Positions 1 through 7,575 of a stretch of DNA of 64,000 nucleotides are shown piece after piece; the first letter of the stretch is position 1, and each line of letters begins with the position of its first letter. Where the stretch lies: NCBI GenBank assembly GCA_964551035.1, contig CAZKBK010000013.1, positions 1 through 64,000 of the forward strand, given 5' to 3'. The notes under the pieces are model-generated. The model saw only the letters and a program-made list of their open reading frames with translations, was not told the origin of the DNA and made no database searches. The translations under genes were made by a program, and so were the position numbers. The stretch is from Chryseosolibacter sp964551035. Lineage in GTDB: Bacteria > Bacteroidota > Bacteroidia > Cytophagales > Cyclobacteriaceae.

Positions 1-1
1 C

Positions 2-598
2 GAAAGAATTCCAAAGAAAGAATGTGTACACTTAATTATCAGACGATGCACTAGTGTCTATGATGATAATGGTAATGTAATACGGGTAATTCCAGCAAGA
101 ACTAAAGATGATGATGTTAACGAAGCAATAGGAGCAGTTGGGGATTTGCTTGCCGAAGCTGGCAAGGGGATGGTGGAAACTGCGCTCTTTTATAGTGGTG
201 AAATAGCTCTCAAGTGGGTATTTAAAGGAGGTAAATGGATGCTCTCAGCTTATAGAGCGAAAAAAGCAGAGGGACTTGTTAATCTTGCTTCAAAATCACG
301 AACAACACATATTCTCTATGGTGATGCCACAGGAGGTGGTCATATGTGGAGTTGGAGTACATTATTTAACGGTAAAAGTAAATTTCCTCTTACTTGGTCT
401 AAGGAGAAAATAATGCACGCTATTTCAGAAATTTCTACGAGTGGTACATGGGTTCAGCAAAGTGGTAGAGCAGGATCCATGTATACAAGAAGTGGTGCTC
501 CTGCAAGACTTGTGGTTGATGGAACTTATGAAGGAGTTTCTATACGTGTTGTGATTGAACCTATGGGAGAAGGGATTATAACAGCATTTCCAAAATAG
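2..598 (+). CDS. EndoU-type nuclease toxin tip (5' partial)
   Basis: The frame is open from the left edge of the window, so this is the last 198 codons of a larger gene. An internal TTG at 146 should not be taken as its start. The final ~100 residues read like the bacterial EndoU nuclease domain of polymorphic toxins: HILYGDATGGGH at its start, then FPLTWSKEKI, and the ending IITAFPK, which is typical of the family. The preceding stretch (IGAVGDLLAEAGKG) resembles a pre-toxin linker. EndoU toxins cleave RNA, often tRNA, in competing cells. I infer that the missing N-terminus is an RHS or similar delivery scaffold, but it lies outside the window. The DNA is AT-richer than the housekeeping genes to the right, which suggests acquisition. 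A likely immunity gene follows after 11 bp. Confidence 0.82.
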   Translation, partial: ERIPKKECVHLIIRRCTSVYDDNGNVIRVIPARTKDDDVNEAIGAVGDLLAEAGKGMVETALFYSGEIALKWVFKGGKWMLSAYRAKKAEGLVNLASKSRTTHILYGDATGGGHMWSWSTLFNGKSKFPLTWSKEKIMHAISEISTSGTWVQQSGRAGSMYTRSGAPARLVVDGTYEGVSIRVVIEPMGEGIITAFPK

Positions 599-609
599 CG
601 AATGTTCAT

Positions 610-864
610 ATGAAAAAAAGAATTAGTGATTTGCTTTTGAAAGCCAAAAACTTAGGATTGAGTAATGGAGACACAGATGTAATTGAAAACTTCATTAAGA
701 ATGGAGAATTTAAGGTGGCAATTGAGTGGCTGATAGATCAATTATATGAGTTCGATATTCAAATTGATCAAGATTTTTATGACCAAGCTTCAGAGATAGC
801 AAGTGAGCTACGTATTCGAAATGACAAAGCAGACTTATTACGAAGTTTACTTTTTGCTAGTTGA
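610..864 (+). CDS. MafI-like immunity protein
   Basis: An 84-residue acidic, all-helical protein 11 bp after the EndoU toxin tip. The core (IKNGEFKVAIEWLIDQLYEF, then DIQIDQDFYDQ) matches the pattern I know from MafI-family immunity proteins, in which a GE..xALe.L.dqLyEydi motif is conserved. MafI proteins protect neisserial cells from MafB toxins, several of which carry EndoU domains, so pairing with EndoU here is consistent. It presumably acts in the cytoplasm by binding the nuclease domain. Both genes share the low-GC composition and are closed by a terminator at 897-929, so they form one toxin-immunity unit. Confidence 0.75.
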   Translation: MKKRISDLLLKAKNLGLSNGDTDVIENFIKNGEFKVAIEWLIDQLYEFDIQIDQDFYDQASEIASELRIRNDKADLLRSLLFAS

Positions 865-896
865 GTATAGGCTAAAGAAAGTTCACTTCATATCAT

Positions 897-929
897 AAAG
901 GGCGTTCGAGAGGACGTCCTTTATTTTTT
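897..929 (+). terminator. Terminator of toxin/immunity unit
   Basis: Inverted repeat AAAGGGCGT / ACGTCCTTT (one G-U pair) around an 8-nt loop, followed by A and six T. It lies 33 bp after the immunity stop codon. Confidence 0.75.
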
Positions 930-1051
930 AAAGTATTTACGAAGCGTAGGCTTTACGAGCTTTAGCGCAGCCCATACCGAGAGTATTTTATACATCATGG
1001 TTCCTTAATTGGAACCGGGCAGTAGGGCTACTTTAGGTAAACAAACGCGGT

Positions 1052-1083
1052 GGAACTCAAGATTGATGAGTGATGAGCGAGAT
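1052..1083. repeat. Short GATGAGY heptamer array
   Basis: GATGAGT-GATGAGC-GAG, a minimal tandem of a 7-bp unit, just beyond the 3' end of the transposase remnant. The same family recurs at 4071-4092 (ATGAGTG-ACGAATG-ACGAGTT). It is one of several unrelated heptamer families in the window. Confidence 0.45.
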
Positions 1084-1087
1084 TCAA

Positions 1088-1335
1088 TTACGGCTTGCAG
1101 TGATTACACCGGTTGATCTGATTGTGTAACCTCCTTTTCCCGAGCGCAACTCGCTTGTAACTTTTCAGCCGGGCCTCGTCAGGTTGTACACCGGCGTAAG
1201 CTTCGTTCGGAGCTAATCCATCGAGTGAAATGTGAGGTCGGTTGTTGAAGTCTTCGACGAAGGTTGGAAGGAGGTTTTCTAAGTCTGAGCGGTTTTGGAT
1301 CCGGGCACGATAGAGGTAATTGATTATACGTTGAT
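1088..1335 (-). pseudogene. Transposase C-terminal remnant
   Basis: No start codon survives, but the minus strand reads through without a stop to a TAA at 1088-1090 and encodes the C-terminal end of a DDE/rve-type transposase. FNNRPHISLDGLAPNEAYAG is the classic [YF]N..RPH.sL...P end of the integrase core. The tail is basic and ends CNHCKP, as in many Bacteroidota IS3-like transposases. The catalytic DDE residues are absent. The remnant abuts the truncated RHS fragment near 1324-1345, so an insertion followed by deletion is the likely history. No terminal inverted repeats could be identified. Confidence 0.7.
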
Positions 1336-1889
1336 CCCGAGACCGGCAACTGGAATCAGGCCCTGAGGAACCTGATGACGGCCATTGCCAAAAACACCGG
1401 CGGTATCGTGGTAGACGGCACCGGATATTCCGGCAGCACGGCGAACTTCCCGCACAGCGGTCTGTTGAGCACTTCCGGCAGCGGCAACGCCCCGAAGGCG
1501 TTCCTGAACTGGCTCGTCTTTGACCGCGACTTCAACATGCTGGACGGCGGGTTGTGCCCGTCACCACCGCCGCCCGCGAGACGGGTACAGATATTCCCCA
1601 CGAACGGCTCGCCAAGGACAATATCGTTATCACGAAACCGGGATATGTGTATATTTACCTCAGCAACGAGAACCGTCAGCTTGTTGAGGTGTTCTATGAC
1701 GATTTTAAGGTGGAGCATATTAAGTGTCCCATTGTGCAGCAAGAGGATTATTATCCGTTTGGACTGGTGATGGACGGGAAGGAGATCGACGACGAGCCGT
1801 ATCAGGTTAGCGAGTGGTGCTTGGAAATAGGGACGCCATACTTGGAAAAGCAACAAGAGCCTGGTATGGCAAATGATAACCTGCTATGA
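1324..1889 (+). pseudogene. RHS core fragment, truncated and frameshifted
   Basis: The fragment opens right after a stop at 1321 with YVDPETGNWNQALRN and continues to FLNWLVFDRDFNMLDGG (to ~1550). It resumes in the next frame with VPVTTAARETGTDIPHERL, then YVYIYLSNENR and YYPFGLVMDGKEIDDE. PKAFLNW..FD, GYVYIY.SNE and YYPFGL are hallmarks of the segment of Bacteroidota RHS/YD-repeat proteins that precedes the variable tip. One missing base near 1551-1553 (GGGTTGTG for GGGTTTGTG) explains the frame change. The 5' end is lost at the transposase junction and the 3' part diverges after YYPFGL, where a toxin tip would normally begin. Not expected to be functional. Confidence 0.72.
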
Positions 1890-2437
1890 AATTTAGTCCC
1901 ATCCTCATCCTATTGGTCGTTGGCCATGTCACAACTCAAGAGCCACCTTGTATATTTCTTGGATCAGGGGAAAAAAGCACCTGCAAATGTTTCTCAGAGC
2001 CAAAGGGCAAGCGGCTAGCCAAAAAGATTTGGTTTGAATACTCAAGGGATACGATAGCTCTCAATGGGCAGTACTACTACGCGGTAAGATCCAACCATTT
2101 CGCAGACGATCAGACCTTTCTACGATTCGAAAATGACCGCATATTGGTATATACCGGGCCCCAGCGAAGGGAAAGGCAAATCCAGGAAAGGGTGCTATTT
2201 GACTTTAACCTCAAACCCGGCGAACATATTCGGGGACCGACTACTACTTACATGTTCCATTCGAAAAGATACGATCAAAACCATGCGGACACCGTCTTCC
2301 GTTTTCAATTTTCCAAAAGCCGGGTGGTTGATGCCTGTCATGTGCAGGGTTACTACATTTCCAAAAAGAGAGGATTTGTGCGCCTTGAGTTCCGGTGCAA
2401 CTATTTCTGCGATTGCGAAATAAGACAAGAAGAGTAG
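1886..2437 (+). CDS. Hypothetical secreted protein
   Basis: A 183-residue ORF whose ATG overlaps the stop of the RHS fragment by 4 bp (ATGA). The N-terminus (MKFSPILILLVVGHVTTQ) looks like a signal peptide. The mature part is Cys-rich near its start (PPC...STCKC) and its end (CHVQGYY, CNYFCDC), which suggests disulfides or metal binding. I do not recognise a family. Its position behind an RHS core would suit a displaced effector or immunity gene, but nothing in the sequence proves that. Confidence 0.5.
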   Translation: MKFSPILILLVVGHVTTQEPPCIFLGSGEKSTCKCFSEPKGKRLAKKIWFEYSRDTIALNGQYYYAVRSNHFADDQTFLRFENDRILVYTGPQRRERQIQERVLFDFNLKPGEHIRGPTTTYMFHSKRYDQNHADTVFRFQFSKSRVVDACHVQGYYISKKRGFVRLEFRCNYFCDCEIRQEE

Positions 2438-3058
2438 AGGTAATGACCGTATGTAAATTGATTTTCTTGTCGTCCTCCTTCACCCATCATCGCATCAAGA
2501 GAGTTTCACGGATGCCAATTACGACCGGAATTTCATAGTTTGAATGTGACAAGCTTATGGAGCCGTCGTTATCACGATTCTTTTCTCAAGCCAAGTCACG
2601 CTCTATGAATGGCCTCATGTCGGCAATAAAGTTCAGTTGCTCATTGAAACTCAAATCGGGTTGTGCGTCTTCGAATTGCCAAACGTCTGCGTTTAGGATG
2701 GCCATTTTGTAAGTACCGATGCATGTCAAACTTTTGCTTGATATAGCTTTTAGTAAACTCAAGTTCCGGTATGGGTGTTGTGTGCTGAACATTCTTGAAA
2801 TGTTCCTCCAATGCTTTTTTGTAGATGCTGTTATCTGACCCCTGTCATTGGAACGATGGGATAACCATGACAAGAAATGGCATGTCATAGATGTGGACGT
2901 TTTTACCAGTTACATGTATGTTGGTGCTGATCGTACTTTATTGCCTGCAACCCGAGGTAAACCTGTAATCAACGGCATTGATCCTATGATCCACGCACAA
3001 CCCGCTCATCGTTGCGCAAACCGGTTTCTAATGACTATTTTTGGATGTTAACACGGCT
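2438..3058. other. Non-coding or decayed region
   Basis: About 620 bp without a convincing intact gene. The minus strand contains two protein-like stretches in different frames: about 2715-2842 reads SDNSIYKKALEEHFKNV and EFTKSYIKQKFDMH, and 2586-2690 reads FNEQLNFIADMRPF. Together they could be a gene broken by a frameshift near 2700, with a TGA just upstream of the first stretch. A plus-strand frame at 2848-3051 (67 codons) has no recognisable content. I see no promoter, terminator or repeat. Confidence 0.35.
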
Positions 3059-3598
3059 ATGCAGCGAAATATCATCACAATAATCTTCCTGATAGCCTTA
3101 TGCCAATCACAAGGTTACTCACAAATGAGAGTGCTCGTTGTGAATGGAAAGATGAAGATTGGCGACAGGCAGGTTAGCGCCTTTTCAAATTCTTGGCCCG
3201 AAGAGCATTATCACCTCGACGAGGCCGCGTTCATTTCATTGGTAGATGGAGAAAATAACACCTATGAACTCCAGGCGACCCCATCAGACCTTGAATATGG
3301 TACTTTAATCGTACTCCTTGTGGTGGCTGGTTTGAAAGGCCACTTCCATTGGCGGTATTACGTCCTTGTTAATGGACTTAGGGATGATTTGGAAATTTCT
3401 GACTATATCTTCGAAAAAGTGACGTCTTTTTTCGAATTCGCTACGTTGGTATTTCGCTTCTATGCACCGGTTTTTTTAGAGGAAGGGTTCTATGATGACA
3501 CCGACTCTGGGAAAAGGTTGCGTCGAAAGACTAGAATATTGCTTGGGCTGTATTGGGTGGCTGCGGTAGTCTGCCTGTTGGTCGCATTGCGTGAGTGA
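3059..3598 (+). CDS. Hypothetical membrane protein
   Basis: The ATG at 3059 is preferred over 3041 because it opens a clean signal peptide (MQRNIITIIFLIALCQSQGY). The 179-residue product has a hydrophobic segment around YGTLIVLLVVAGL (residues ~85-98) and a C-terminal membrane helix (LLGLYWVAAVVCLLVALRE). Family not recognised. It lies alone in the low-confidence accessory region between RHS debris and the housekeeping genes. Confidence 0.5.
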   Translation: MQRNIITIIFLIALCQSQGYSQMRVLVVNGKMKIGDRQVSAFSNSWPEEHYHLDEAAFISLVDGENNTYELQATPSDLEYGTLIVLLVVAGLKGHFHWRYYVLVNGLRDDLEISDYIFEKVTSFFEFATLVFRFYAPVFLEEGFYDDTDSGKRLRRKTRILLGLYWVAAVVCLLVALRE

Positions 3599-4124
3599 AG
3601 TTACGCCAGTCAGCAATCCCCAAAACTTGATTAATAGGCCTATGGATTTCTCTTCAAAATGTATTTTTTTGCTTTCAGGCGTTACGGTGTCAAAGGTGTT
3701 TGTCTTTTCTTGTTGAGATTAAAGAAACGGGTGCATTATTCTTTATGGTCGGACTAGCGTTGTCGCTGTTTCAACGTTGCTTTATTTAAGGCACAGATAC
3801 AACCAGAGAACGATACAAGGAAATTGAGATAACATATCCTGTGATCAACACCCTGCTGGGATTTATTTTTTTTATTTTTTCAGTACTATTATTTAGCCTG
3901 GGTTTATATGCAATCTGTTCGAAATAGTTGAAGGGTGAGGGCTCGCGGGAGCGTATTTCATCGATCGCACAATGGTCTTCGATTTTGAGCGCTTCGTGGT
4001 ACGGGGTCCTTCGTTCCGCGCAAGCAGCAACCAGGATCCGAACGGAGAAGCACGAGGTTGAGTGTAGAATTATGAGTGACGAATGACGAGTTTAGAACTG
4101 TGGCGCTCCTACCCGCACCCCACG
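3599..4124. other. Intergenic, decayed membrane-protein relic
   Basis: No intact gene. In one plus-strand frame, residues EIKETGALFFMVGLALSLFQ are followed by a stop and then, in the same frame, TYPVINTLLGFIFFIFSV and LLFSLGLYAICSK to a TAG at 3925-3927. That pattern of two hydrophobic helices split by one stop suggests a dead small membrane protein. At 4071-4092 lies a short heptamer run (ATGAGTG-ACGAATG-ACGAGTT), 3' of the minus-strand gene ending at 4125. Confidence 0.35.
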
Positions 4125-4724
4125 TCATTTCCCCGCCACCACCTCCCCCGCCTTCGGGAACAATTTCAGATACGACAACTTGTACGTGATCGTTTTCCTC
4201 CGCTTCATTTCGGAGAACTCGCCTTCGAGGAGTTCGAGTGACGCGGGCAGCATCGAAAAGTCGAGGTCCGATCCGTCAGGTTCGATGTGGCGATAGATAA
4301 AGCCGCGGCCGCCGGAGAGTTCCTGCAACTCGCCGACGATGGGATACTTCTTGGCGTCGCGGTAGCTGAGGGTGACTTCGATGAAGTCGCGGGTAGAGCC
4401 GGGCCAGTCGCGGAGGATGGCCACACGGGCGTAGTTGTCTTTGCGGGCCACCACCCGGACTTTGTCGCGCTTGCTGAGGAAGCGCTTGCTGGTCTTGGTG
4501 ATCACGCAGGACACGGAGTAGATCCCTTCCAGGGGGTCGCTTTTCTCCTTGCCCATGTAACGCCGGATGAGGTCTTCAAAGTCCACCTCTTCGTACTTTC
4601 CGTTCACGGTTTTCTTCAACAGGTTACCAGACCGCTTGAAATCATGGTCGTCGTCCTGCGCGACGGCCACGCCACAGCAGAAGGAGAGCATCAGAAAAAA
4701 GACCATTGTTCTCATGACCGTCAC
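4125..4724 (-). CDS. Hypothetical exported protein
   Basis: A 199-residue protein with a signal peptide (VFFLMLSFCCGVAVAQ), probably starting at the Met of MRTMVFF. The mature part is hydrophilic, with LEGIYSVSCVITKTSKRFL followed by RVVARKDNYARVAIL. It contains no motif I recognise. Its start lies 3 bp after the stop of the flavoprotein gene 4728-6215, so the two are almost certainly co-transcribed. A periplasmic role is likely, function unknown. Confidence 0.6.
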   Translation of the reverse strand: MTVMRTMVFFLMLSFCCGVAVAQDDDHDFKRSGNLLKKTVNGKYEEVDFEDLIRRYMGKEKSDPLEGIYSVSCVITKTSKRFLSKRDKVRVVARKDNYARVAILRDWPGSTRDFIEVTLSYRDAKKYPIVGELQELSGGRGFIYRHIEPDGSDLDFSMLPASLELLEGEFSEMKRRKTITYKLSYLKLFPKAGEVVAGK

Positions 4725-4727
4725 AGG

Positions 4728-6215
4728 TTAAAAGTAAATATCCTCGTACACGCCGCTGGCGCTCACCCGGCACGACAGCTTTCCGCGCATGGCGTCGGGC
4801 TTGAACAGCGACTTCCCCAACAGCATCCTCACGCATTCCTGTATCCCTTCCGTGATGGACGGGTGTGGATGCACGCATTCCGCCAGCTCTTCAATGCCCT
4901 TGCCCATGGAAATCAGCAACGCCACGGCCTGCATGGCGCTGGAAGCCTGGTTTCCGATGATCTTCAGGCCCAGGATCTTCATCTCCGGGTCGTTGGTGAC
5001 AAGCAATTTAATAAATCCCTGCGTATTTCGCTTGGCGATCGCCCTGGGAATACAGCTGTAATCCAGCGTCACCACCTTGTAATCGATGCCCTTTTCGCGG
5101 GCACTGACCTCGTTGAGGCCCACACCCGCCACCTCCGGACTGAGAAACATGATCGTGCTGATGTTCTCGTACACGAGTTTCCGCTCGGGTTTGCCGAAGA
5201 TCTTCTCCACGGCGTACCGCCCTTCCAGCTCACCGACGTTCACGAGCGAGATGTCGGAGGTAATGTCACCCACAGCAAAGATGTTGCCGATGTTTGTTTG
5301 GGTGTCGTTGTCTTCGATACCTCTTTTGGAGATGTCGATCCCGACCTTGCCCTCGTCCCAGAGCCCTTCGTAGCTGGGAATACGGCCCACGGAGACGAGC
5401 GCCTTTTCAACGTTGAAGACTTCCTTGCTGCCGTTGTTGTATTCGAGTTCGTACACCACGCGGTTGTTTTTGACCTCCATGCGCACCAGGCGTGAGTTAC
5501 GATGGATGAGCACGCCGGCATTTTCCATGTTGCGTTCGATCACCTGCACGATGTCGCCGTCCTCGAACGGGAGGATGCGGTCGCCTTTGTCGATAAGGTG
5601 GACTTTCGTCCTCCCGAAACCGGAGAAGATGGTGGCATACTCGCAGCCGATCACCCCCGCCCCGACGATCACCATGCTCTCGGGGAAGTCTTCCATGTTC
5701 TCGATACCTTCGCTGGTCATGACGATCTTTTCGTCGATGGGCAGTTCAGGCAGGTAGCGCGGGTGACTCCCCGTGGCCAGAATGATGTAGTCGGCCCAGA
5801 CGGTCTCTTTTTTGCCGCTCTCCGCCGTGATTTCGATTTCGTTCCGGCCAGTAAGCCGGGCGTTGCCCTGCCTGAACGTGAGGAGGTGCGCGTGGCGCGA
5901 ATCCTGCATTTGCTTAAGGTGATCCTCGAGCATGGCCTTGCGTTCGCCTACCGCCTTGCGCACCTCCGCCTGGATCTCCCGGTAGTTGATCTGCGGGGCT
6001 TCAATGTTGTAGCGGTTGAGGTTTCTCCTGAAGGCACCGGCTTCCCTCGAAAGCTCCCACCAGGTCTTCGACGACAGCGCCCCGTTGGTCACCCCCGCCC
6101 CCCCGACGTGGTTGCGTTCAATCAGCAACGTGCGTTTCCTGAAGTCCAGGGATCGCATGGCCGCAGCATATCCGGAGGGTCCTGCTCCGATGACGACCAG
6201 ATCAAATTTCTCCAT
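4728..6215 (-). CDS. Lpd-like flavoprotein lacking redox cysteines
   Basis: A 495-residue pyridine nucleotide-disulfide oxidoreductase fold. It has an N-terminal FAD Rossmann motif (VVIGAGPSGYAAAM, residues 7-20), a central NAD(P) motif (VIVGAGVIGCEYA, ~181-193), a second FAD motif (NIFAVGDI) and a C-terminal dimerisation domain with HPHPSITE, equivalent to the HAHPT.sE dyad of dihydrolipoamide dehydrogenase. The redox motif normally reads GGTCLNVGCIPSK but here reads GGAGVTNGALSSK, so both cysteines are gone. It therefore cannot use the usual disulfide. A direct FAD-NAD(P) reaction like that of soluble transhydrogenase SthA, or another acceptor, is more plausible. The C-terminus carries an extra ~25 residues. 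It heads an operon with the exported protein at 4125-4724. Confidence 0.8.
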   Translation of the reverse strand: MEKFDLVVIGAGPSGYAAAMRSLDFRKRTLLIERNHVGGAGVTNGALSSKTWWELSREAGAFRRNLNRYNIEAPQINYREIQAEVRKAVGERKAMLEDHLKQMQDSRHAHLLTFRQGNARLTGRNEIEITAESGKKETVWADYIILATGSHPRYLPELPIDEKIVMTSEGIENMEDFPESMVIVGAGVIGCEYATIFSGFGRTKVHLIDKGDRILPFEDGDIVQVIERNMENAGVLIHRNSRLVRMEVKNNRVVYELEYNNGSKEVFNVEKALVSVGRIPSYEGLWDEGKVGIDISKRGIEDNDTQTNIGNIFAVGDITSDISLVNVGELEGRYAVEKIFGKPERKLVYENISTIMFLSPEVAGVGLNEVSAREKGIDYKVVTLDYSCIPRAIAKRNTQGFIKLLVTNDPEMKILGLKIIGNQASSAMQAVALLISMGKGIEELAECVHPHPSITEGIQECVRMLLGKSLFKPDAMRGKLSCRVSASGVYEDIYF

Positions 6216-6574
6216 AGGCAGGTAAAGGGGTTCTGTGATACGAGTTACGCAAATTCTGAGGGAGATTCAAGGGTTTGTGCTTCGGGTGTGGCTTCGCGGT
6301 CAATCGTCCACCGTCAATCGTCAATCGTCCGCCGTCAATCGTCCATCGTCCAACGTCAATCGTCCATCGTCCAACGTCAATCGTCCGCCGTCGACCGTTA
6401 ATCGTCAACCGTCCATCGCCGACCGTCAACCGCGCAGTACCCCAAGGCAACACAGTATCCACTTCCCCGACCAACCGGCATCCATGCCTACGCTTCGCTT
6501 CGGCAGGCAGGCCGGCTACCTGGCAACAGGACCCGCTCCGCAGCATCCATAGCGCAACACCGAATCGTCAATCG
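6216..6574. other. Intergenic region with heptamer arrays
   Basis: About 360 bp with no gene. It is dominated by the CGTCMAY array at 6298-6430 and a second mini-array at 6566-6579 that runs into the ctlX stop codon. Between them, AT-poor sequence near 6475-6530 (TACGCTTCGCTTCGGCAGGC) resembles segments of the repeat at 8400-8670, so the two spacers share a dispersed motif. Confidence 0.6.
6298..6430. repeat. CGTCMAY heptanucleotide array (19 units)
   Basis: From GGTCAAT at 6298 to CGTCAAC at 6424-6430 the sequence divides into 19 consecutive 7-bp units. Nearly all begin CGTC, and the last three bases alternate among AAT, CAT, CAC, CAA, CGC and GAC. The period never slips. Two more perfect units (CGTCAAT) lie at 6566-6579, overlapping the TGA of ctlX. 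The array sits between the start of the Lpd-like gene and the end of ctlX, both on the minus strand. Confidence 0.9.
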
Positions 6575-7492
6575 TCAATCACCCCTCGGTAGGTGTATCC
6601 CTGAAATCATGCACCTAACGCTCCCGCCACCGGTTTTTTCGATGAAGGGCACCGACAACGGAAGGATTTCGGCGTACCGGGAGATCGCATTGATTTGTCC
6701 GGGCAGCAGGGACTGAAAGGCCGTCTCGGACATCAGCACCACGGGCTCAAGCTGGCTGTTAATCACCTCGAGCACGTTTCCGGCAAAGGCGCTCATCTGG
6801 GCGTAGCTGATGGCAATCACTTTGTGACCCGTGTCTGAAAAATTCTTCAGCAGCGCTTCCTGGTCGTTCTCGCCGTGGATGGCGTCAAGGCACACGACTG
6901 CAAATTTACGCCCTACACTCAGCACCACGTTGGTGTGATACACGGGCACGCCGCTTTCATCGACGGCATCGAAGATGACGGGCTTGTAATTGAGGAAGTC
7001 ACATACCTTCTCCACGAGCACGTCGCTGGTGCGCGGAGACCGGCTGGCATAGCAGGTGGCGTTCACGTGGTCGAAGACGAGGCTGCCCGTGCCTTCGAGA
7101 TACCATCCGTTTGTTTCATGCTTTGCGAGGTCGAATACTTCCGTGATCTGAAATTCCGCCTTGAGTTTTTCGATGATATCGACGCGCCGTTCGGTTCTGC
7201 GGTTCTCCGCCATCATGGGATAGATGATCACCTTGCCATCCTGATGGAAGGAGACCCAGTTGTTGGGAAAGATCGCATCGGGTTTGACGGGCAGGCCGGT
7301 ATCGTCGAACACGCGCACATCGATGTCGTGGGAGCGCAGCGCGTCAACCATGACGTCAAATTCCTTCACCGCTTTCCGATGCGCCTCCTCACCGCTTTGC
7401 TGGAACGTATTGGTCGTAGCGGTCTCTTCATTGAAGCCAAAGGCGGCAGGCCTCACCATCATGAGCGTGTGGGGTTGCTGGATAAATTCCAT
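6575..7492 (-). CDS. ctlX: CtlX-type citrulline/arginine-related hydrolase
   Basis: A 305-residue member of the amidinotransferase/deiminase (GME) superfamily, and a close match to what I know as the citrulline utilisation hydrolase type (CtlX). It has an N-terminal MVRPAAFGFNEET, a substrate-pocket stretch PDAIFPNNWVSFH (residues ~71-83), then LEGTGSLVFD, VPVYHTNVVLSVG with the catalytic His, and near the C-terminus EKTGGGSVRCMISG with the nucleophilic Cys. The catalytic set looks intact. It probably hydrolyses a guanidino or ureido amino acid in the cytoplasm, though the exact substrate cannot be read. It stands alone, divergent from the PAP2 gene. Its TGA stop lies inside a heptamer repeat. 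Confidence 0.88.
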   Translation of the reverse strand: MEFIQQPHTLMMVRPAAFGFNEETATTNTFQQSGEEAHRKAVKEFDVMVDALRSHDIDVRVFDDTGLPVKPDAIFPNNWVSFHQDGKVIIYPMMAENRRTERRVDIIEKLKAEFQITEVFDLAKHETNGWYLEGTGSLVFDHVNATCYASRSPRTSDVLVEKVCDFLNYKPVIFDAVDESGVPVYHTNVVLSVGRKFAVVCLDAIHGENDQEALLKNFSDTGHKVIAISYAQMSAFAGNVLEVINSQLEPVVLMSETAFQSLLPGQINAISRYAEILPLSVPFIEKTGGGSVRCMISGIHLPRGD

Positions 7493-7527
7493 GTTGTAAT
7501 GATAAGGTTATTCACCAACTTTGAAAA

Positions 7528-7543
7528 GATTGCGCAAGCAATC
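7528..7543. promoter_or_regulatory. Palindrome between ctlX and PAP2 gene
   Basis: GATTGC-GCAA-GCAATC, a perfect 6-bp inverted repeat around a GCAA loop in the 83-bp divergent spacer. It could be an operator for either gene or a stable GNRA hairpin in a 5' UTR. Confidence 0.35.
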
Positions 7544-7575
7544 ATATTTGTAACAGTCGCCCGCACACTTTTATT

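Noticed and set aside
2848..3051. 67-codon ORF in the accessory region
   Set aside because: No recognisable motif, no signal, and composition like non-coding DNA.
4287..5495. 402-codon plus-strand ORF opposite the Lpd-like gene
   Set aside because: Antisense shadow in GC-rich DNA; the minus-strand frame has the FAD and NAD motifs and the plus product is His/Val-rich without a domain.
6298..6430. Possible CRISPR array
   Set aside because: Units are contiguous 7-mers without spacers, and no cas genes are present; the same applies to 8248-8762 and 29444-29646.
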